From TC-15 sp034437275 (lineage in GTDB: Bacteria > Chloroflexota > Anaerolineae > Aggregatilineales > Aggregatilineaceae), in assembly GCA_034437275.1 (NCBI GenBank), contig DAOTUD010000166.1, forward strand, positions 1 to 26,801: 26,801 nt of DNA, in the 5' to 3' direction. The notes under the pieces were generated by a model. That model had not been told where the DNA came from. It did not search any database and saw only the letters and a list, made by a program, of their open reading frames with translations. Of this stretch, positions 13,716 through 23,700 are shown piece by piece. A program made the translations under genes and the position numbers. How positions within the stretch are numbered: the first letter of the stretch is position 1; every line of letters starts with the position of its first letter.

Positions 13716-14575
13716 CCGACGGTTCTTTTACGGCGCGGACGGTACACATCATCGGCTTGGGGCTGATGGGTGGCTCGCTGGCGATGGCGCTGCGCGGCAA
13801 GGTGGAAAGCATAACCGCCGAGGACATCGTGCCGGATGTGCTGGCCCAGGCCCAGGCAGCGGGCGTGATCGACAGCCTCGGGACGGCACGCGAAGCCGAC
13901 ATCGTCGTGCTGGCCACGCCCGCCGACCACATCATCACGCTGGTCCCGGCGCTGGACGTGCGGCCCGGCACGCTGGTGATCGACCTGGGCAGCACCAAGG
14001 CCCGCATCTGCCAGCAGCTCGACCGGCTGCCGGAGGGGGTGCTGGCGGTGGGCGGGCACCCGATGTGCGGGCTGGCGGAGAACGGTTACCATCACGCCGC
14101 CGGCACGCTGTACCGGGACGCGCGTTTCGTGCTGTGCGCAACGCAGCGGGCCACACCGCACGCCCGGGCGCTGGCCGAGGAACTGGTCGCCGCGTGCGGG
14201 GCGGTGCCGCTGTGGATGGACCCGGCGCACCACGATTATCTCACCGCGCTCACCAGCCACCTGCCGCACCTGCTGAACTTCGTGCTGATGCAGTTGGCGG
14301 TCGATGCGGCAGCGGACGACCCGACCCTATACGCGCTGGCGGCGGGCGGCTTCGACGGGGCGACGCGGCTGGCCCGCACCGACGAAGCGATGATCACCGG
14401 CATGTTCAGCACCAACGCAGCGCAGATTCGCGCCGTGACGGCGCAGTTGCGCGCGCACCTGGACCAGCTCGACGCGCTGCTGGACGATCCGGCGCGGCTG
14501 CGGGAAGCGCTGGCGACCATCGTGCAGGCACGGCGCGCGTATACGGCGGCATATGGCGAACGGTTGATCACATGA
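13712..14575 (+). CDS. tyrA: Prephenate dehydrogenase
   Basis: 287 codons from ATG 13712, overlapping the aroF stop by 4 nt (ATGA). It oxidatively decarboxylates prephenate to 4-hydroxyphenylpyruvate with NAD(P). The Rossmann loop is IIGLGLMGGSLA (GxGxxG at 15-20). Later motifs include LVIDLGSTKA and VGGHPMCGLAENG, where the His is the family's catalytic residue. The C-terminal half is the helical dimerisation domain. No ACT domain is attached, so regulation probably rests on AroF and the attenuator. Confidence 0.93.
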   Translation: MTDGSFTARTVHIIGLGLMGGSLAMALRGKVESITAEDIVPDVLAQAQAAGVIDSLGTAREADIVVLATPADHIITLVPALDVRPGTLVIDLGSTKARICQQLDRLPEGVLAVGGHPMCGLAENGYHHAAGTLYRDARFVLCATQRATPHARALAEELVAACGAVPLWMDPAHHDYLTALTSHLPHLLNFVLMQLAVDAAADDPTLYALAAGGFDGATRLARTDEAMITGMFSTNAAQIRAVTAQLRAHLDQLDALLDDPARLREALATIVQARRAYTAAYGERLIT

Positions 14576-15909
14576 CCGAGCACAAGACTCAAACGACAAT
14601 GACCACACTCCGGGTGCGTCCCGGCGCGGCGCTGCGCGGCACCGGGCGCGTACCGGGCGACAAGTCGATCTCGCACCGCGCGCTGATCCTGGGCGCGCTG
14701 GCTGATGGCCCCAGCCGGGTGCAGGGCTTTCTGCCTGCCGGGGATACACTGGCAACGCTGCGCTGTGTGCGGGCGTTGGGCGTACCGGTCGCGCGCGACG
14801 GCACTGCGCTCACCGTACACGGGCGCGGGCTGCACGGGCTGCGTATGCCGGATGGCCCGCTGGATTGTGCCAACGCCGGCACCGCGCTGCGCCTGCTGGC
14901 GGGGGTGCTGGCCGGGCAGCCATTCAACAGCGTGCTGGACGGCAGCGCCCAGCTTCGGCGGCGACCGATGGGACGGATCACCACCCCGCTGCGCCAGATG
15001 GGCGCGCACATCGCCGACCAGGACGGGCGCGCGCCGCTGGAGATCACGCCCGCGCCGCTGCACGGCATCACGTACCATTTGCCCGTCGCCAGCGCACAGG
15101 TCAAAAGCTGCCTGCTGCTGGCGGGCCTGTTTGCGGAGGGGCCGACCGTCGTCATCGAACCCGGCCCGGCCCGCGATCACACCGCGCGCATGCTGCGCGC
15201 GATGGGTGCGGATGTGCGGGTCAACGGGCCGCGCATTACGTTGACGCCCGGCGCGGCGCTGGCTCCGCTGGCGATGACGGTCCCCGGCGACGTGTCGTCG
15301 GCGGCATTTGTGGTGGTGGCCGCACTGCTGACCGGCGGGGCGGTCCAGGTCGCCGGAACCGGTGCCAACCCGACCCGGACCGGCGCGCTGGATATCCTGG
15401 GCATGATGGGTGCACCGGTCACCATGATCCCGGCAGGTGACCAGATGGGCGAACCGGTCGCCAGCCTGCGCGTCCAGCCGGGTGATCTACGCGGGGCGGC
15501 CATCAGTGGCGATCTGATCGTGCGCGCCATTGACGAGTTCCCGGTGTTGATGGTGGCCGCTACCCAGGCACACGGGCGGACGGTGGTCCGCGAGGCGCGT
15601 GAGCTGCGCGTCAAGGAAACCGATCGCATCGCGGTGATGGCCGGGGAACTGCGCAAGCTCGGCGCGCAGATCACCGAGCATAATGACGGCTTCACCGTCA
15701 CCGGGCCGCAGACCTTGCGCGGCGCGGTGGTGGACGGTCACGACGATCACCGCGTGGCGATGGCGCTGGCGGTGGCCGGGCTGGTGGCGCGCGGCGAAAC
15801 CGTGATCGAGGACGCGGCCTGTGTCGCCGATTCGTTCCCCGGCTTCGCGGCGACGCTGCGCCGCCTGGGCGCGGATATCGTGGCGAACGAGGAGCCGCGC
15901 CATGCCTGA
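14572..15909 (+). CDS. aroA: 5-enolpyruvylshikimate-3-phosphate (EPSP) synthase
   Basis: 445 codons from ATG 14572, which overlaps the tyrA stop by 4 nt; a second ATG at 14599 is possible, but neither has a clear Shine-Dalgarno, so coupling to tyrA is likely. It transfers enolpyruvate from PEP to shikimate 3-phosphate. Motifs: GDKSISHRALILGALA near the N-terminus, NAGTALRLLAG, LDGSAQLRRRPM, QVKSCLLLAGLFA, DEFPVLMVAA, RVKETDRIAVM and DDHRVAMALAVAGL. All substrate-binding segments are present. It overlaps aroE by 8 nt. Confidence 0.95.
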   Translation: MTEHKTQTTMTTLRVRPGAALRGTGRVPGDKSISHRALILGALADGPSRVQGFLPAGDTLATLRCVRALGVPVARDGTALTVHGRGLHGLRMPDGPLDCANAGTALRLLAGVLAGQPFNSVLDGSAQLRRRPMGRITTPLRQMGAHIADQDGRAPLEITPAPLHGITYHLPVASAQVKSCLLLAGLFAEGPTVVIEPGPARDHTARMLRAMGADVRVNGPRITLTPGAALAPLAMTVPGDVSSAAFVVVAALLTGGAVQVAGTGANPTRTGALDILGMMGAPVTMIPAGDQMGEPVASLRVQPGDLRGAAISGDLIVRAIDEFPVLMVAATQAHGRTVVREARELRVKETDRIAVMAGELRKLGAQITEHNDGFTVTGPQTLRGAVVDGHDDHRVAMALAVAGLVARGETVIEDAACVADSFPGFAATLRRLGADIVANEEPRHA

Positions 15910-16717
15910 GCGTGTTGGATTGTTGGGCTGGCCGGTGGCGCACAGCGTCTCCCCCGCGATGCACACCGCCGCCTTTGATGCGCTGGGGCTGGATTGGCGG
16001 TATGATTTGCTGCCGGTGTCGCCAGACGAATTCAACGGCGCGGTCGCGCGGCTGGTCGCCGAGGGTTACCGGGGCTTTAACGTCACCATCCCGCACAAGG
16101 CCGCCGCGTTCCGGCTGCCGGGCGTGCGCCAGGTGTCCGCGGCGGCCCGGGCGATTGGCGCAGTGAACACGCTGACCGTCCTGCCGGATGGCACGCTGCG
16201 CGCCGGCAACACCGACTGGCGCGGGTTCGCTGCGGACCTGGACGCGCACGGCGTCCCGATTGCGGGGGCGACCTGCCTGGTGCTGGGCACGGGCGGCAGT
16301 GCGCAGGCCGTGCAGTATGCGCTGCGCCAGGGGGACGCCGCCCGGGTGACACTGGTCAGCCGCACACCCGCCGGGCGACCCAACATCGTCGGCTACGATC
16401 AACTGGCGGCGCTGGCTCCGGGCGCGGACGTGATCGTCAACTGCACGCCGGTCGGCATGGCCCCGCACACGGGGCGTTCGCCCTGGCCGGACGACGTGCC
16501 GCTGCCGCCGGGTGCGGCGCTGGTGGACCTGATCTATAATCCGCCGGTCACGCGCCTGATGCAGCAGGCCCGGGCCGCCGGGCTGTTAGCGCTCAACGGG
16601 CTGGGGATGCTGGTCTGGCAGGGCGCATTGAGTTTCGAGCAGTGGACCGGCGTCGCGCCGCCGCTGGCTGCCATGCAGCGGGCCGCGCAGCACGCCCTTG
16701 ATAATCGAGAGCAGTGA
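15902..16717 (+). CDS. aroE: Shikimate dehydrogenase
   Basis: 271 codons from ATG 15902, with GAGGAG 7 nt upstream inside the end of aroA. It reduces 3-dehydroshikimate to shikimate with NADPH. Motifs: SVSPAM (15-20, shikimate binding), NVTIPHK with catalytic Lys66, AGNTDW with Asp105, the nucleotide loop LGTGGSA (129-134), and NGLGMLVWQGA near the C-terminus. The cofactor loop is GTGGSA where GAGGSA is usual. The length is standard. Confidence 0.95.
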   Translation: MPERVGLLGWPVAHSVSPAMHTAAFDALGLDWRYDLLPVSPDEFNGAVARLVAEGYRGFNVTIPHKAAAFRLPGVRQVSAAARAIGAVNTLTVLPDGTLRAGNTDWRGFAADLDAHGVPIAGATCLVLGTGGSAQAVQYALRQGDAARVTLVSRTPAGRPNIVGYDQLAALAPGADVIVNCTPVGMAPHTGRSPWPDDVPLPPGAALVDLIYNPPVTRLMQQARAAGLLALNGLGMLVWQGALSFEQWTGVAPPLAAMQRAAQHALDNREQ

Positions 16718-16733
16718 AGGAGTCGAACGACAC

Positions 16734-18026
16734 ATGACCGAAAAGATCGCCGCAAACCTTGCCGAGGAGCTACACTGGCGGGGACTGATCCACGACGCAA
16801 CCGAGAACGCCGGGGACGTGCTGGCGAAGGAAAAAGTCACGGCCTACATTGGCTTCGATCCGACGGCGGACAGCCTGCACGTCGGGTCGCTGCTGCCGAT
16901 CATGGTGCTGGTACATTTGCAGCGGCACGGCCATTCCCCGATCGCGCTGGCCGGGGGCGGCACCGGCATGATCGGTGATCCCAGCGGCAAATCCAAAGAG
17001 CGCCAGTTGCTCTCCGAGGACGACCTGGCGCGCAACCTGGCCGGGATCAGGCAGCAGTTGAGCCACTTCCTGGCCTTCGACGGCGTAGAGAACCCGGCGC
17101 GGCTGGTCAACAACGCGGACTGGCTGGCCGAACTGAACCTGATCGAGTTCCTGCGCGACATCGGCAAGCATTTCACCGTCAACTACATGATGGCCAAAGA
17201 TTCGGTCAAGACCCGGCTGGAAAGCGAGGAGGGCATCTCGTACACCGAGTTCAGCTACATGCTGATGCAGGCCTACGATTTCCTCACGCTCTACCAGGAA
17301 TACGACTGCGCCTTCCAGATGGGCGGCAGCGATCAATGGGGCAACATGACCGCCGGGGCCGAACTGATCCGCAAGATGCTCAATCGCAAGGCCCACGCGA
17401 TCACCGTGCCGCTGGTCACCACCGCCAGCGGGACCAAGTTCGGCAAGACCGAGGCCGGGACGGTGTGGCTCGATCCGGGGTGCACCTCGCCGTTCCGCTT
17501 CTACCAGTTCTGGATCAATACGCCGGACGCCGACGTGGTGAAGTACCTCAAGTTCTTCACGCTGCTCTCCCAGGACGAGGTCGCCGCGCTGGAAGAAGCC
17601 GTCGAGACGGAGCCGCACCGCCGCGCCGCCCAGACCCAGTTGGCTGAAGAAGTGACACACATGGTGCACGGCGACGACGGGCTGCGTAAGGCGCAGGCGG
17701 CGACCGAGGTGCTGTTCGGGGGGCGCGAGCTGGCCGGGCTGAGCGCCGACGACCTGGTCGACATCTTCGCCGAGGTGCCGTCCAGCGCCCTCAACGAGGA
17801 CACCCTGGCCGGCGACGGGATCAACATCGTCGACCTGGCGATCACCTGCGGGCTGGATCGCTCCAAGAAGCAGGTCCGCAACCTGATCGACAACGGCGGG
17901 CTGTATCTCAACAACCAGCGCGTCGACGAAACCGACCGGTCGGTGAGCATGGCCGATGCCATCGATGGGCGTGTGCTGGTGCTGCGCAAGGGCAAGAAAA
18001 AGTACCATCTGGTGCAGGTGAACTGA
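16734..18026 (+). CDS. tyrS: Tyrosyl-tRNA synthetase
   Basis: 430 codons from ATG 16734, with AAGGAG 11 nt upstream; a TTG 12 codons earlier would overlap aroE and is less likely. It attaches tyrosine to tRNA-Tyr. It is class I: AYIGFDPTADSLHVGS with the HIGH-like HVGS (49-52), GGSDQWGN (tyrosine/ATP pocket), and the KMSKS-like KFGKT (235-239) in SGTKFGKTEAGTVWLD. Residues about 365-430 are an S4 RNA-binding domain (KKQVRNLIDNGGLYLNNQRV). A synthetase within a shikimate operon is unusual: it links tyrosine supply to tyrosine use, and its product is what the leader peptide would sense. It overlaps aroC by one base (TGATG). Confidence 0.96.
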   Translation: MTEKIAANLAEELHWRGLIHDATENAGDVLAKEKVTAYIGFDPTADSLHVGSLLPIMVLVHLQRHGHSPIALAGGGTGMIGDPSGKSKERQLLSEDDLARNLAGIRQQLSHFLAFDGVENPARLVNNADWLAELNLIEFLRDIGKHFTVNYMMAKDSVKTRLESEEGISYTEFSYMLMQAYDFLTLYQEYDCAFQMGGSDQWGNMTAGAELIRKMLNRKAHAITVPLVTTASGTKFGKTEAGTVWLDPGCTSPFRFYQFWINTPDADVVKYLKFFTLLSQDEVAALEEAVETEPHRRAAQTQLAEEVTHMVHGDDGLRKAQAATEVLFGGRELAGLSADDLVDIFAEVPSSALNEDTLAGDGINIVDLAITCGLDRSKKQVRNLIDNGGLYLNNQRVDETDRSVSMADAIDGRVLVLRKGKKKYHLVQVN

Positions 18027-19213
18027 TGCTCAGATTCCTGACGGCTGGCGAGAGTCATGGTCCGCTGCTGACGGGTATCCTGGAAGGGATGCCCGCCGGG
18101 CTGCCGCTGACCCCCGACGACATCAACCACGAACTCGCCCGCCGCCAGCAGGGCTACGGCAGCGGGGGCCGGATGCAGATCGAGCGCGACTGCGCGCAGA
18201 TCACCGGCGGCGTGATGAACAGCCACACCACCGGCGGCCCGATCAGCATCCTGATCGAAAACCAGGACTGGAAAAACTGGGCGCAGCAAGACATCCCACC
18301 CATGACCACCCCGCGCCCCGGCCACGCCGACCTGACCGCCGCGCTCAAATACGGTTACCGCGACCTGCGGCTGGCGCTGGAACGGGCCAGCGCACGCGAA
18401 ACCGCGATGCGCGTGGCCGCCGGCGCGATTGCCCGGCGGTTGTTGGCGCAGTTCGATGTCACCGTCGGCGGCTACGTGACGGCCATCGGCGGCGAGGTGG
18501 CCCAGTTTGCCGACGATCCGCCGAATTACGCGGCCCGCTTTGCCGCTGCCGAACAGTCGCCGGTGCGCTGCCCCGATCCGGACGCCACCGAACGCATCCA
18601 GGCCGCGATCCGGCAGGCCAAGATCGACAAGGACACGCTGGGCGGCGTGATCGAGGTCGCGGCGCTGGGGCTGCCGCCCGGGCTGGGATCGCACGTCCAC
18701 TACGACCGCCGCCTGTCGGGGCGGCTGGTGGGCGCGGTGTGCAGCGTGCCGAGCATCAAGGGCGCGGCGATTGGCCCGGCCTTCGAGAACGCGCACCAAC
18801 GCGGCACGCAGGTGCACGACCCCATCGCGCGCGATGACGCGGGGCGGCTGGTGCGAACATCGAACCGGGCCGGCGGGCTGGAAGGCGGCATCACGACCGG
18901 CGCGCCGCTGGTGGTGCAGGCCGCGATGAAGCCGATCAGCACCACGCTCACGCCGCTGCCATCGGTGGACCTGGCGACCGGCGAACCGGCCCAGACAACC
19001 TACGAGCGCAGCGACTTCTGCGCCACGCCGCGCGCCGTCCCGATCATCGAGGCGATGGTGGCGCTGGTGCTGGCCGATGCCCTGTTGCGCAAGCTGGGCG
19101 GCGACAGCCTAGCCGAGCTGCGCCCACGCTTCGCGGCGCTGCGGCGCGGCCACGTTGACGAGCTGCCGGTCGACAACCAGCCCTGGCGCTTTGGTTACGA
19201 TGAGTGGGTATAG
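18026..19213 (+). CDS. aroC: Chorismate synthase
   Basis: 395 codons from ATG 18026, coupled to tyrS. It eliminates phosphate from EPSP to form chorismate, using reduced FMN. Signatures: FLTAGESHGPLL at the N-terminus, RQQGYGSGGRMQIE, RPGHADLTAALKYGYRDLR, ERASARETAMRVAAGAIA, SNRAGGLEGGITTG and RSDFCATPRAVPIIEAMVAL. It is full length and has no flavin-reductase domain, so it is the monofunctional bacterial type. The next gene starts directly after the stop. Confidence 0.96.
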   Translation: MLRFLTAGESHGPLLTGILEGMPAGLPLTPDDINHELARRQQGYGSGGRMQIERDCAQITGGVMNSHTTGGPISILIENQDWKNWAQQDIPPMTTPRPGHADLTAALKYGYRDLRLALERASARETAMRVAAGAIARRLLAQFDVTVGGYVTAIGGEVAQFADDPPNYAARFAAAEQSPVRCPDPDATERIQAAIRQAKIDKDTLGGVIEVAALGLPPGLGSHVHYDRRLSGRLVGAVCSVPSIKGAAIGPAFENAHQRGTQVHDPIARDDAGRLVRTSNRAGGLEGGITTGAPLVVQAAMKPISTTLTPLPSVDLATGEPAQTTYERSDFCATPRAVPIIEAMVALVLADALLRKLGGDSLAELRPRFAALRRGHVDELPVDNQPWRFGYDEWV

Positions 19214-19707
19214 ATGAATGCATATCGCAATATTGCGCTGGCCGGATTTATGGGCACCGGCAAGAGCACGGTCGGGCGGCGGGTGGCGGCGCGCCTGGGC
19301 TGGCCGTTCGTCGACGCGGACGCCGTGATCGAAACACGCACCGGGCGGAGCATCCCCGCCATCTTTGCGGACGAGGGCGAAGCAGCGTTTCGCCGCCTGG
19401 AAGCGCAGGTCTGCCGCGAACTGGCCACCCAACCGGGGCACGTCATCGCGACCGGCGGCGGCGCGCTGCTCGATCCCGACACGCGCGCCGCGTTCGAAGC
19501 GCACAGCCTGCTGGTGTGCCTGCGCTGCGACCTGGACACCATCATCCAGCGCGTGGGCGACGACCCGGACCGCCCGTTGTTCGCCGCCGACCGGCCCCAG
19601 CTGGCGCGGTTGCTGGCGGCGCGTGCCCCGGTGTATGACAGCCTGCCGCACCAGTTCGACACCACGCACCGCACGCCCCAGCAGGTCGCAGAGGAGATCG
19701 TCACCTT

Positions 19708-19720
<13 letters not shown>
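19214..19720 (+). CDS. aroK: Shikimate kinase
   Basis: 168 codons from ATG 19214, directly behind the aroC stop. It phosphorylates shikimate at C3 with ATP. Walker A is GFMGTGKST (11-19); the shikimate site has Asp33/Asp35 (FVDADAVIE), Arg in AAFRRLEA, and ATGGGALL (78-85). The lid has DRPLF where the family has RPLL. Length is normal. It overlaps aroB by 13 nt. Confidence 0.94.
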
Positions 19721-20754
<1,034 letters not shown>

Positions 20755-20756
20755 GC

Positions 20757-21191
20757 ATGAACATTTTGATCCTACATGGCCCTAACCTCAATTTGCTGGG
20801 GCTGCGCGAGCCGGACATTTACGGCAGCCTGACGCTCGACGATATCAACGCCCGGCTGGAGGACTACGCGGCCCAACACGATGCCGCGCTGCGCATCGTG
20901 CAGAGCAACCACGCAGGCGCGCTGATCGACGCACTGCACGCGGCGCGAACCTGGGCGCAGGGCGTGATCATCAACCCCGGCGGCTATACACACACCAGCG
21001 TGGCGCTGCGTGATGCGATCAGCGCGGTGGCGCTGCCGGCCATCGAAGTGCACCTCTCCAACATTCACGCCCGCGAGTTCTTCCGCCATACCTCGCTGAT
21101 CGCGCCGGTGTGCGTCGGGCAGATCAGCGGCCTGGGCTGGCGCGGGTACCGGCTGGCGCTGGAGGCATTACTGGAGGGGGCAGACGCATGA
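20757..21191 (+). CDS. aroQ: 3-dehydroquinate dehydratase, type II
   Basis: 144 codons from ATG 20757, with CAGGAG 5 nt upstream. It dehydrates 3-dehydroquinate to 3-dehydroshikimate by the anti-elimination route; the protein forms dodecamers in the family. Motifs: LHGPNLNLLGLREPDIYG with catalytic Tyr22 and Arg17, QSNHAG, INPGGYTHTSVALRDA with Asn73 and the flexible loop, and EVHLSNIHAREFFRHTS with His99. There is no sign of the type I Schiff-base enzyme. It overlaps pheA by 4 nt (ATGA). Confidence 0.95.
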   Translation: MNILILHGPNLNLLGLREPDIYGSLTLDDINARLEDYAAQHDAALRIVQSNHAGALIDALHAARTWAQGVIINPGGYTHTSVALRDAISAVALPAIEVHLSNIHAREFFRHTSLIAPVCVGQISGLGWRGYRLALEALLEGADA

Positions 21192-22048
21192 GCGAGCCGA
21201 TCATCGCTTTCCAGGGGGAGCACGGCGCATATTCTGAGGAGGCGATCCGCACCCACTTCGGCCCGGACGTTCCCACGCTGCCGTGTGAGTCGTTCGCGGC
21301 AGTGTGCCAGGCGATTCAGGACGGGCGCGCGACGCAGGGGATGCTGCCCGTCGAAAATGCGCTGGCGGGGACCATCGCCCACACCTACGAACTGCTGATC
21401 GAGTACGATTTCCGCGTGCAGGCCGAGCATATCCTGGCGGTACACCATCACCTGATGGCTCCGGCGGGCACCACGCTCGACGATGTGCACGTTGTGAAAT
21501 CCCACCCGCAGGCCCTCGCCCAATGCGCGGATACGCTGCGGCGGCGCGGCTGGGAGGCCGTAGCCGCGTATGACACTGCCGGCGCGGCGCGCGACCTGGC
21601 CCAACAGCCGGAGCCACACACCGCCGTGATCGCGAATGTGCTGGCGGCGGAGCTTTACGGGTTGGCGGTGCTGGAAAGCGGTATCGAAGACGACCCGATC
21701 AACTCCACACGCTTTTTTGTGGTCGGGCCAGAAGATGTCCCCCGGCACGATCCGAGCAAAACGTCGCTGGTCTTCGCGGTGCGACACCGTCCCCGCGCGC
21801 TGTACGACTGCCTGGGCGCGTTCGCCGAGCGCGATATCAACCTGACCAAGATCGAATCCCGCCCAATCCGGGGACGGCCCTGGCAGTATTGGTTTTTCCT
21901 GGATTTCGAGGGCCACTGGCAGGACCCCGCCACCGAACGCGCCCTGCTGGACCTGCTGCGGCAGGCGTCGATGGTCAAGATGCTGGGGTCCTACCCGGCG
22001 GCGTGCGGCGGCCCAAACAGCGCGGCGTCACTCAGCGGCGGGGAATAG
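21188..22048 (+). CDS. pheA: Prephenate dehydratase with ACT domain
   Basis: 286 codons from ATG 21188, coupled to aroQ. It converts prephenate to phenylpyruvate. The catalytic domain (about 1-185) has AFQGEHGAYSEEA, MLPVENALAGTI, VKSHPQALAQC and the active-site NSTRFFVVG. The ACT domain (about 195-270: KTSLVFAVRHRPRALYDCLGAFAERDINLTKIESRP) binds phenylalanine for feedback in the family. No chorismate mutase domain is fused, in keeping with separate aroH. It is the last gene of the operon, just before a terminator. Confidence 0.95.
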   Translation: MSEPIIAFQGEHGAYSEEAIRTHFGPDVPTLPCESFAAVCQAIQDGRATQGMLPVENALAGTIAHTYELLIEYDFRVQAEHILAVHHHLMAPAGTTLDDVHVVKSHPQALAQCADTLRRRGWEAVAAYDTAGAARDLAQQPEPHTAVIANVLAAELYGLAVLESGIEDDPINSTRFFVVGPEDVPRHDPSKTSLVFAVRHRPRALYDCLGAFAERDINLTKIESRPIRGRPWQYWFFLDFEGHWQDPATERALLDLLRQASMVKMLGSYPAACGGPNSAASLSGGE

Positions 22049-22080
22049 GCCCGGCAGCGCACAGTATGCGCTTCGCTGCA

Positions 22081-22115
22081 AAAAGAGCGACTCCCAGCCT
22101 GGGAGTCGCTCTGTT
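22081..22115. terminator. Terminator at the end of the aromatic operon (bidirectional)
   Basis: GAGCGACTCCCAG (22085-22097) and CTGGGAGTCGCTC (22099-22111) form a perfect 13-bp stem with a very tight loop. On the minus strand it is followed by TTTTT, a strong stop for the convergent oxidoreductase; on the plus strand the T-run is weak (TGTT). Confidence 0.85.
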
Positions 22116-22137
22116 CGCATCAGGGGGGCGTGCGTGG

Positions 22138-23388
22138 TCAGAAGACAAGCTGTGGCGTCATTTTGTCGAAGGGCATCGATTCGTCCTGTAACTGCGAGGG
22201 AACGACGCGGCGGCGGGACCGGATCCATTCGGGCGCGTGTTCGCGTTCTTCGTTGGGCCGGTTCATCACGAAGGCGGCGTCCAGCCGGTTGCCGGCCAGC
22301 CACCACACGCTGAAGCTGCCGCGGCTCAGGTCGCCCCGGTATACCACCCGGTCCGTGTAGCGGGTGTCGCCCCAGAATTCGTAGGACAGGTCGAACACGT
22401 CGGAGAAGAAATAGCGCAGGTAGATGAACTCGTCCCGGCGGCGGGAGGCGGTCATCACCTTTGCCGCGTGGGTGCCTTGCTGCACAGCGTTATCCCAGTG
22501 TTCGACACGGCGGCGTACCTGGAAGATTACATCGTAGTAGTTGGCCACATCCCCGGCGGCGAAAATGCCGTCCCAGTTGGTTTCCAGGTACTTGTTGACC
22601 ACGATGCCATCGTGGATGTGCAGGCCGATGTTCTCGAACAGATCGGTCTTTGGCTCGGCCCCGATCCCGGCTACGACGAAATCGACCTCAAGCGCCTGGC
22701 CGTTGTCCAGTTCCACACCGGCGACGTGCCCATCGCCGCTAAAGGCGGTGGGTTTGGCTTGCGTGATGAACGTCACGCCGCGTTCGCCGTAGTAATCTTG
22801 GAAGAACGCGGACATTTCCGGCGTGAAGAAGCGTTCCATCAGCCGCGCTTCGGGGAAGACCATCGTCACCGCGATATCCTGGCTGGCCAACGCCACAGCA
22901 ACCTCCATGCCAATGTAGCCCCCGCCGATCACCGCGACGTGTTTGGCGTCCTGCATCGCGGCGGCGATCTGGCGCGCATCGTCGACGGTGCGCAGGGTGT
23001 AGATGCCCGGCAGATCGGCGTGCGGCAGGTCGAGCGTGCGCACGCGCGACCCGGTGGCGATCAGCAGCTTCTCGAACTGGATCATCACGTCCCGGTCGGT
23101 CACCAACCGGCGATTTTGCATATCGACCTCGGTGACGGTGGTTTCGAGCAGCACCTGGATGTCGTGCTGTTCGTAGAAGGCGGGGGCGTTGATCAGCATC
23201 TCGTCGATGGTTTGGTCCCCAGCCAGGAACCCCTTCGACAGCGGCGGACGCTCGTAAGGCAGGCTGGCCTCGGCAGAGACGATGCACAGCTCGCCCGGTT
23301 CGATCTCCTGCTCGACAAGCTGTCGCGCCGCATAGCCCGCCACCACGCCGCCCCCCAGGATGACGTATTTGTAAAAGTGAATCTGCAT
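22138..23388 (-). CDS. FAD-dependent pyridine nucleotide-disulfide oxidoreductase (MDHAR/ferredoxin reductase-like)
   Basis: 416 codons from ATG 23388, which has GGAG 5 nt upstream; the adjacent ATG at 23391 is too close to the site. FAD loop VILGGGVVAG (9-18), an NAD(P) loop VAVIGGGYIGMEVA around 152, IATGSR, and the C-terminal FAD motif GIFAAGDVANYYD. It then has a ~110-residue dimer domain (HWDNAVQQGTHAAKVM ... VVYRGDLSRGSFSVWWL) resembling the monodehydroascorbate reductase, AIF and rubredoxin/ferredoxin reductase group. No redox-active CxxC is present, so it is not a lipoamide- or thioredoxin-type enzyme. It would pass electrons between NAD(P)H and a small redox protein; the partner is unknown. 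The neighbouring ferredoxin oxidoreductase makes ferredoxin a reasonable guess. Confidence 0.85.
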   Translation of the reverse strand: MQIHFYKYVILGGGVVAGYAARQLVEQEIEPGELCIVSAEASLPYERPPLSKGFLAGDQTIDEMLINAPAFYEQHDIQVLLETTVTEVDMQNRRLVTDRDVMIQFEKLLIATGSRVRTLDLPHADLPGIYTLRTVDDARQIAAAMQDAKHVAVIGGGYIGMEVAVALASQDIAVTMVFPEARLMERFFTPEMSAFFQDYYGERGVTFITQAKPTAFSGDGHVAGVELDNGQALEVDFVVAGIGAEPKTDLFENIGLHIHDGIVVNKYLETNWDGIFAAGDVANYYDVIFQVRRRVEHWDNAVQQGTHAAKVMTASRRRDEFIYLRYFFSDVFDLSYEFWGDTRYTDRVVYRGDLSRGSFSVWWLAGNRLDAAFVMNRPNEEREHAPEWIRSRRRVVPSQLQDESMPFDKMTPQLVF

Positions 23389-23540
23389 CATTACTCCTTT
23401 GCGATCATAACAATCATCGTGCAGTTAAAAGCACGCGGGTTTATGGCTGGCCAGGGTGTCGTCAACTACCCGTCGCCGGTGCTGGCCGGCCCTGATGGTT
23501 CCGGTATTCTGAAGGTCGCTCGATATTGAATGGTAGGATG

Positions 23541-23572
23541 TGCGGCAGCGTCTCTCGGCGACGCTCGCCGCA
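23541..23572. repeat. 12-bp hairpin in the oxidoreductase upstream region
   Basis: TGCGGC-AGCGTC (23541-23552) pairs with GACGCT-c-GCCGCA (23560-23572), one bulged C and a 7-nt loop. It would be in the 5' untranslated region of the oxidoreductase mRNA, about 150 nt before its start, and has no T-run. Confidence 0.45.
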
Positions 23573-23606
23573 GGGCGCGTAGCAAATAGCTCTATCTTGC
23601 TCTCAG

Positions 23607-23659
23607 ATTATAAGGCATCCTGATCCACTCCCCTCTTTTTTATCATCTATATCAGGATG
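23607..23659 (-). promoter_or_regulatory. Possible oxidoreductase promoter with dyad operator
   Basis: Reading minus, TATAAT (complement of 23607-23612) is an exact -10. Immediately upstream lie the arms CATCCTGAT (23616-23624) and ATCAGGATG (23651-23659), a perfect 9-bp inverted repeat spaced by 26 bp around the -35 region. The -35 itself is weak, which would fit a regulated promoter. The 379-bp gene-free stretch 23392-23770 holds this, the hairpin at 23541-23572 and the terminator at 23701-23739; I see nothing else in it. Confidence 0.4.
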
Positions 23660-23700
23660 TTACCAGTTAAGACCGCCGCGCACGGCCCCACAAGACGTGA

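Noticed and set aside
13690..14571. Long N-terminal extension of the aroA frame
   Set aside because: It runs in the shadow of tyrA and is Gly/Arg-rich without motifs; EPSP synthase starts at 14572 or 14599.
16770..18008. A 412-codon open frame antisense to tyrS
   Set aside because: No motif; shadow of a well-conserved synthetase gene.
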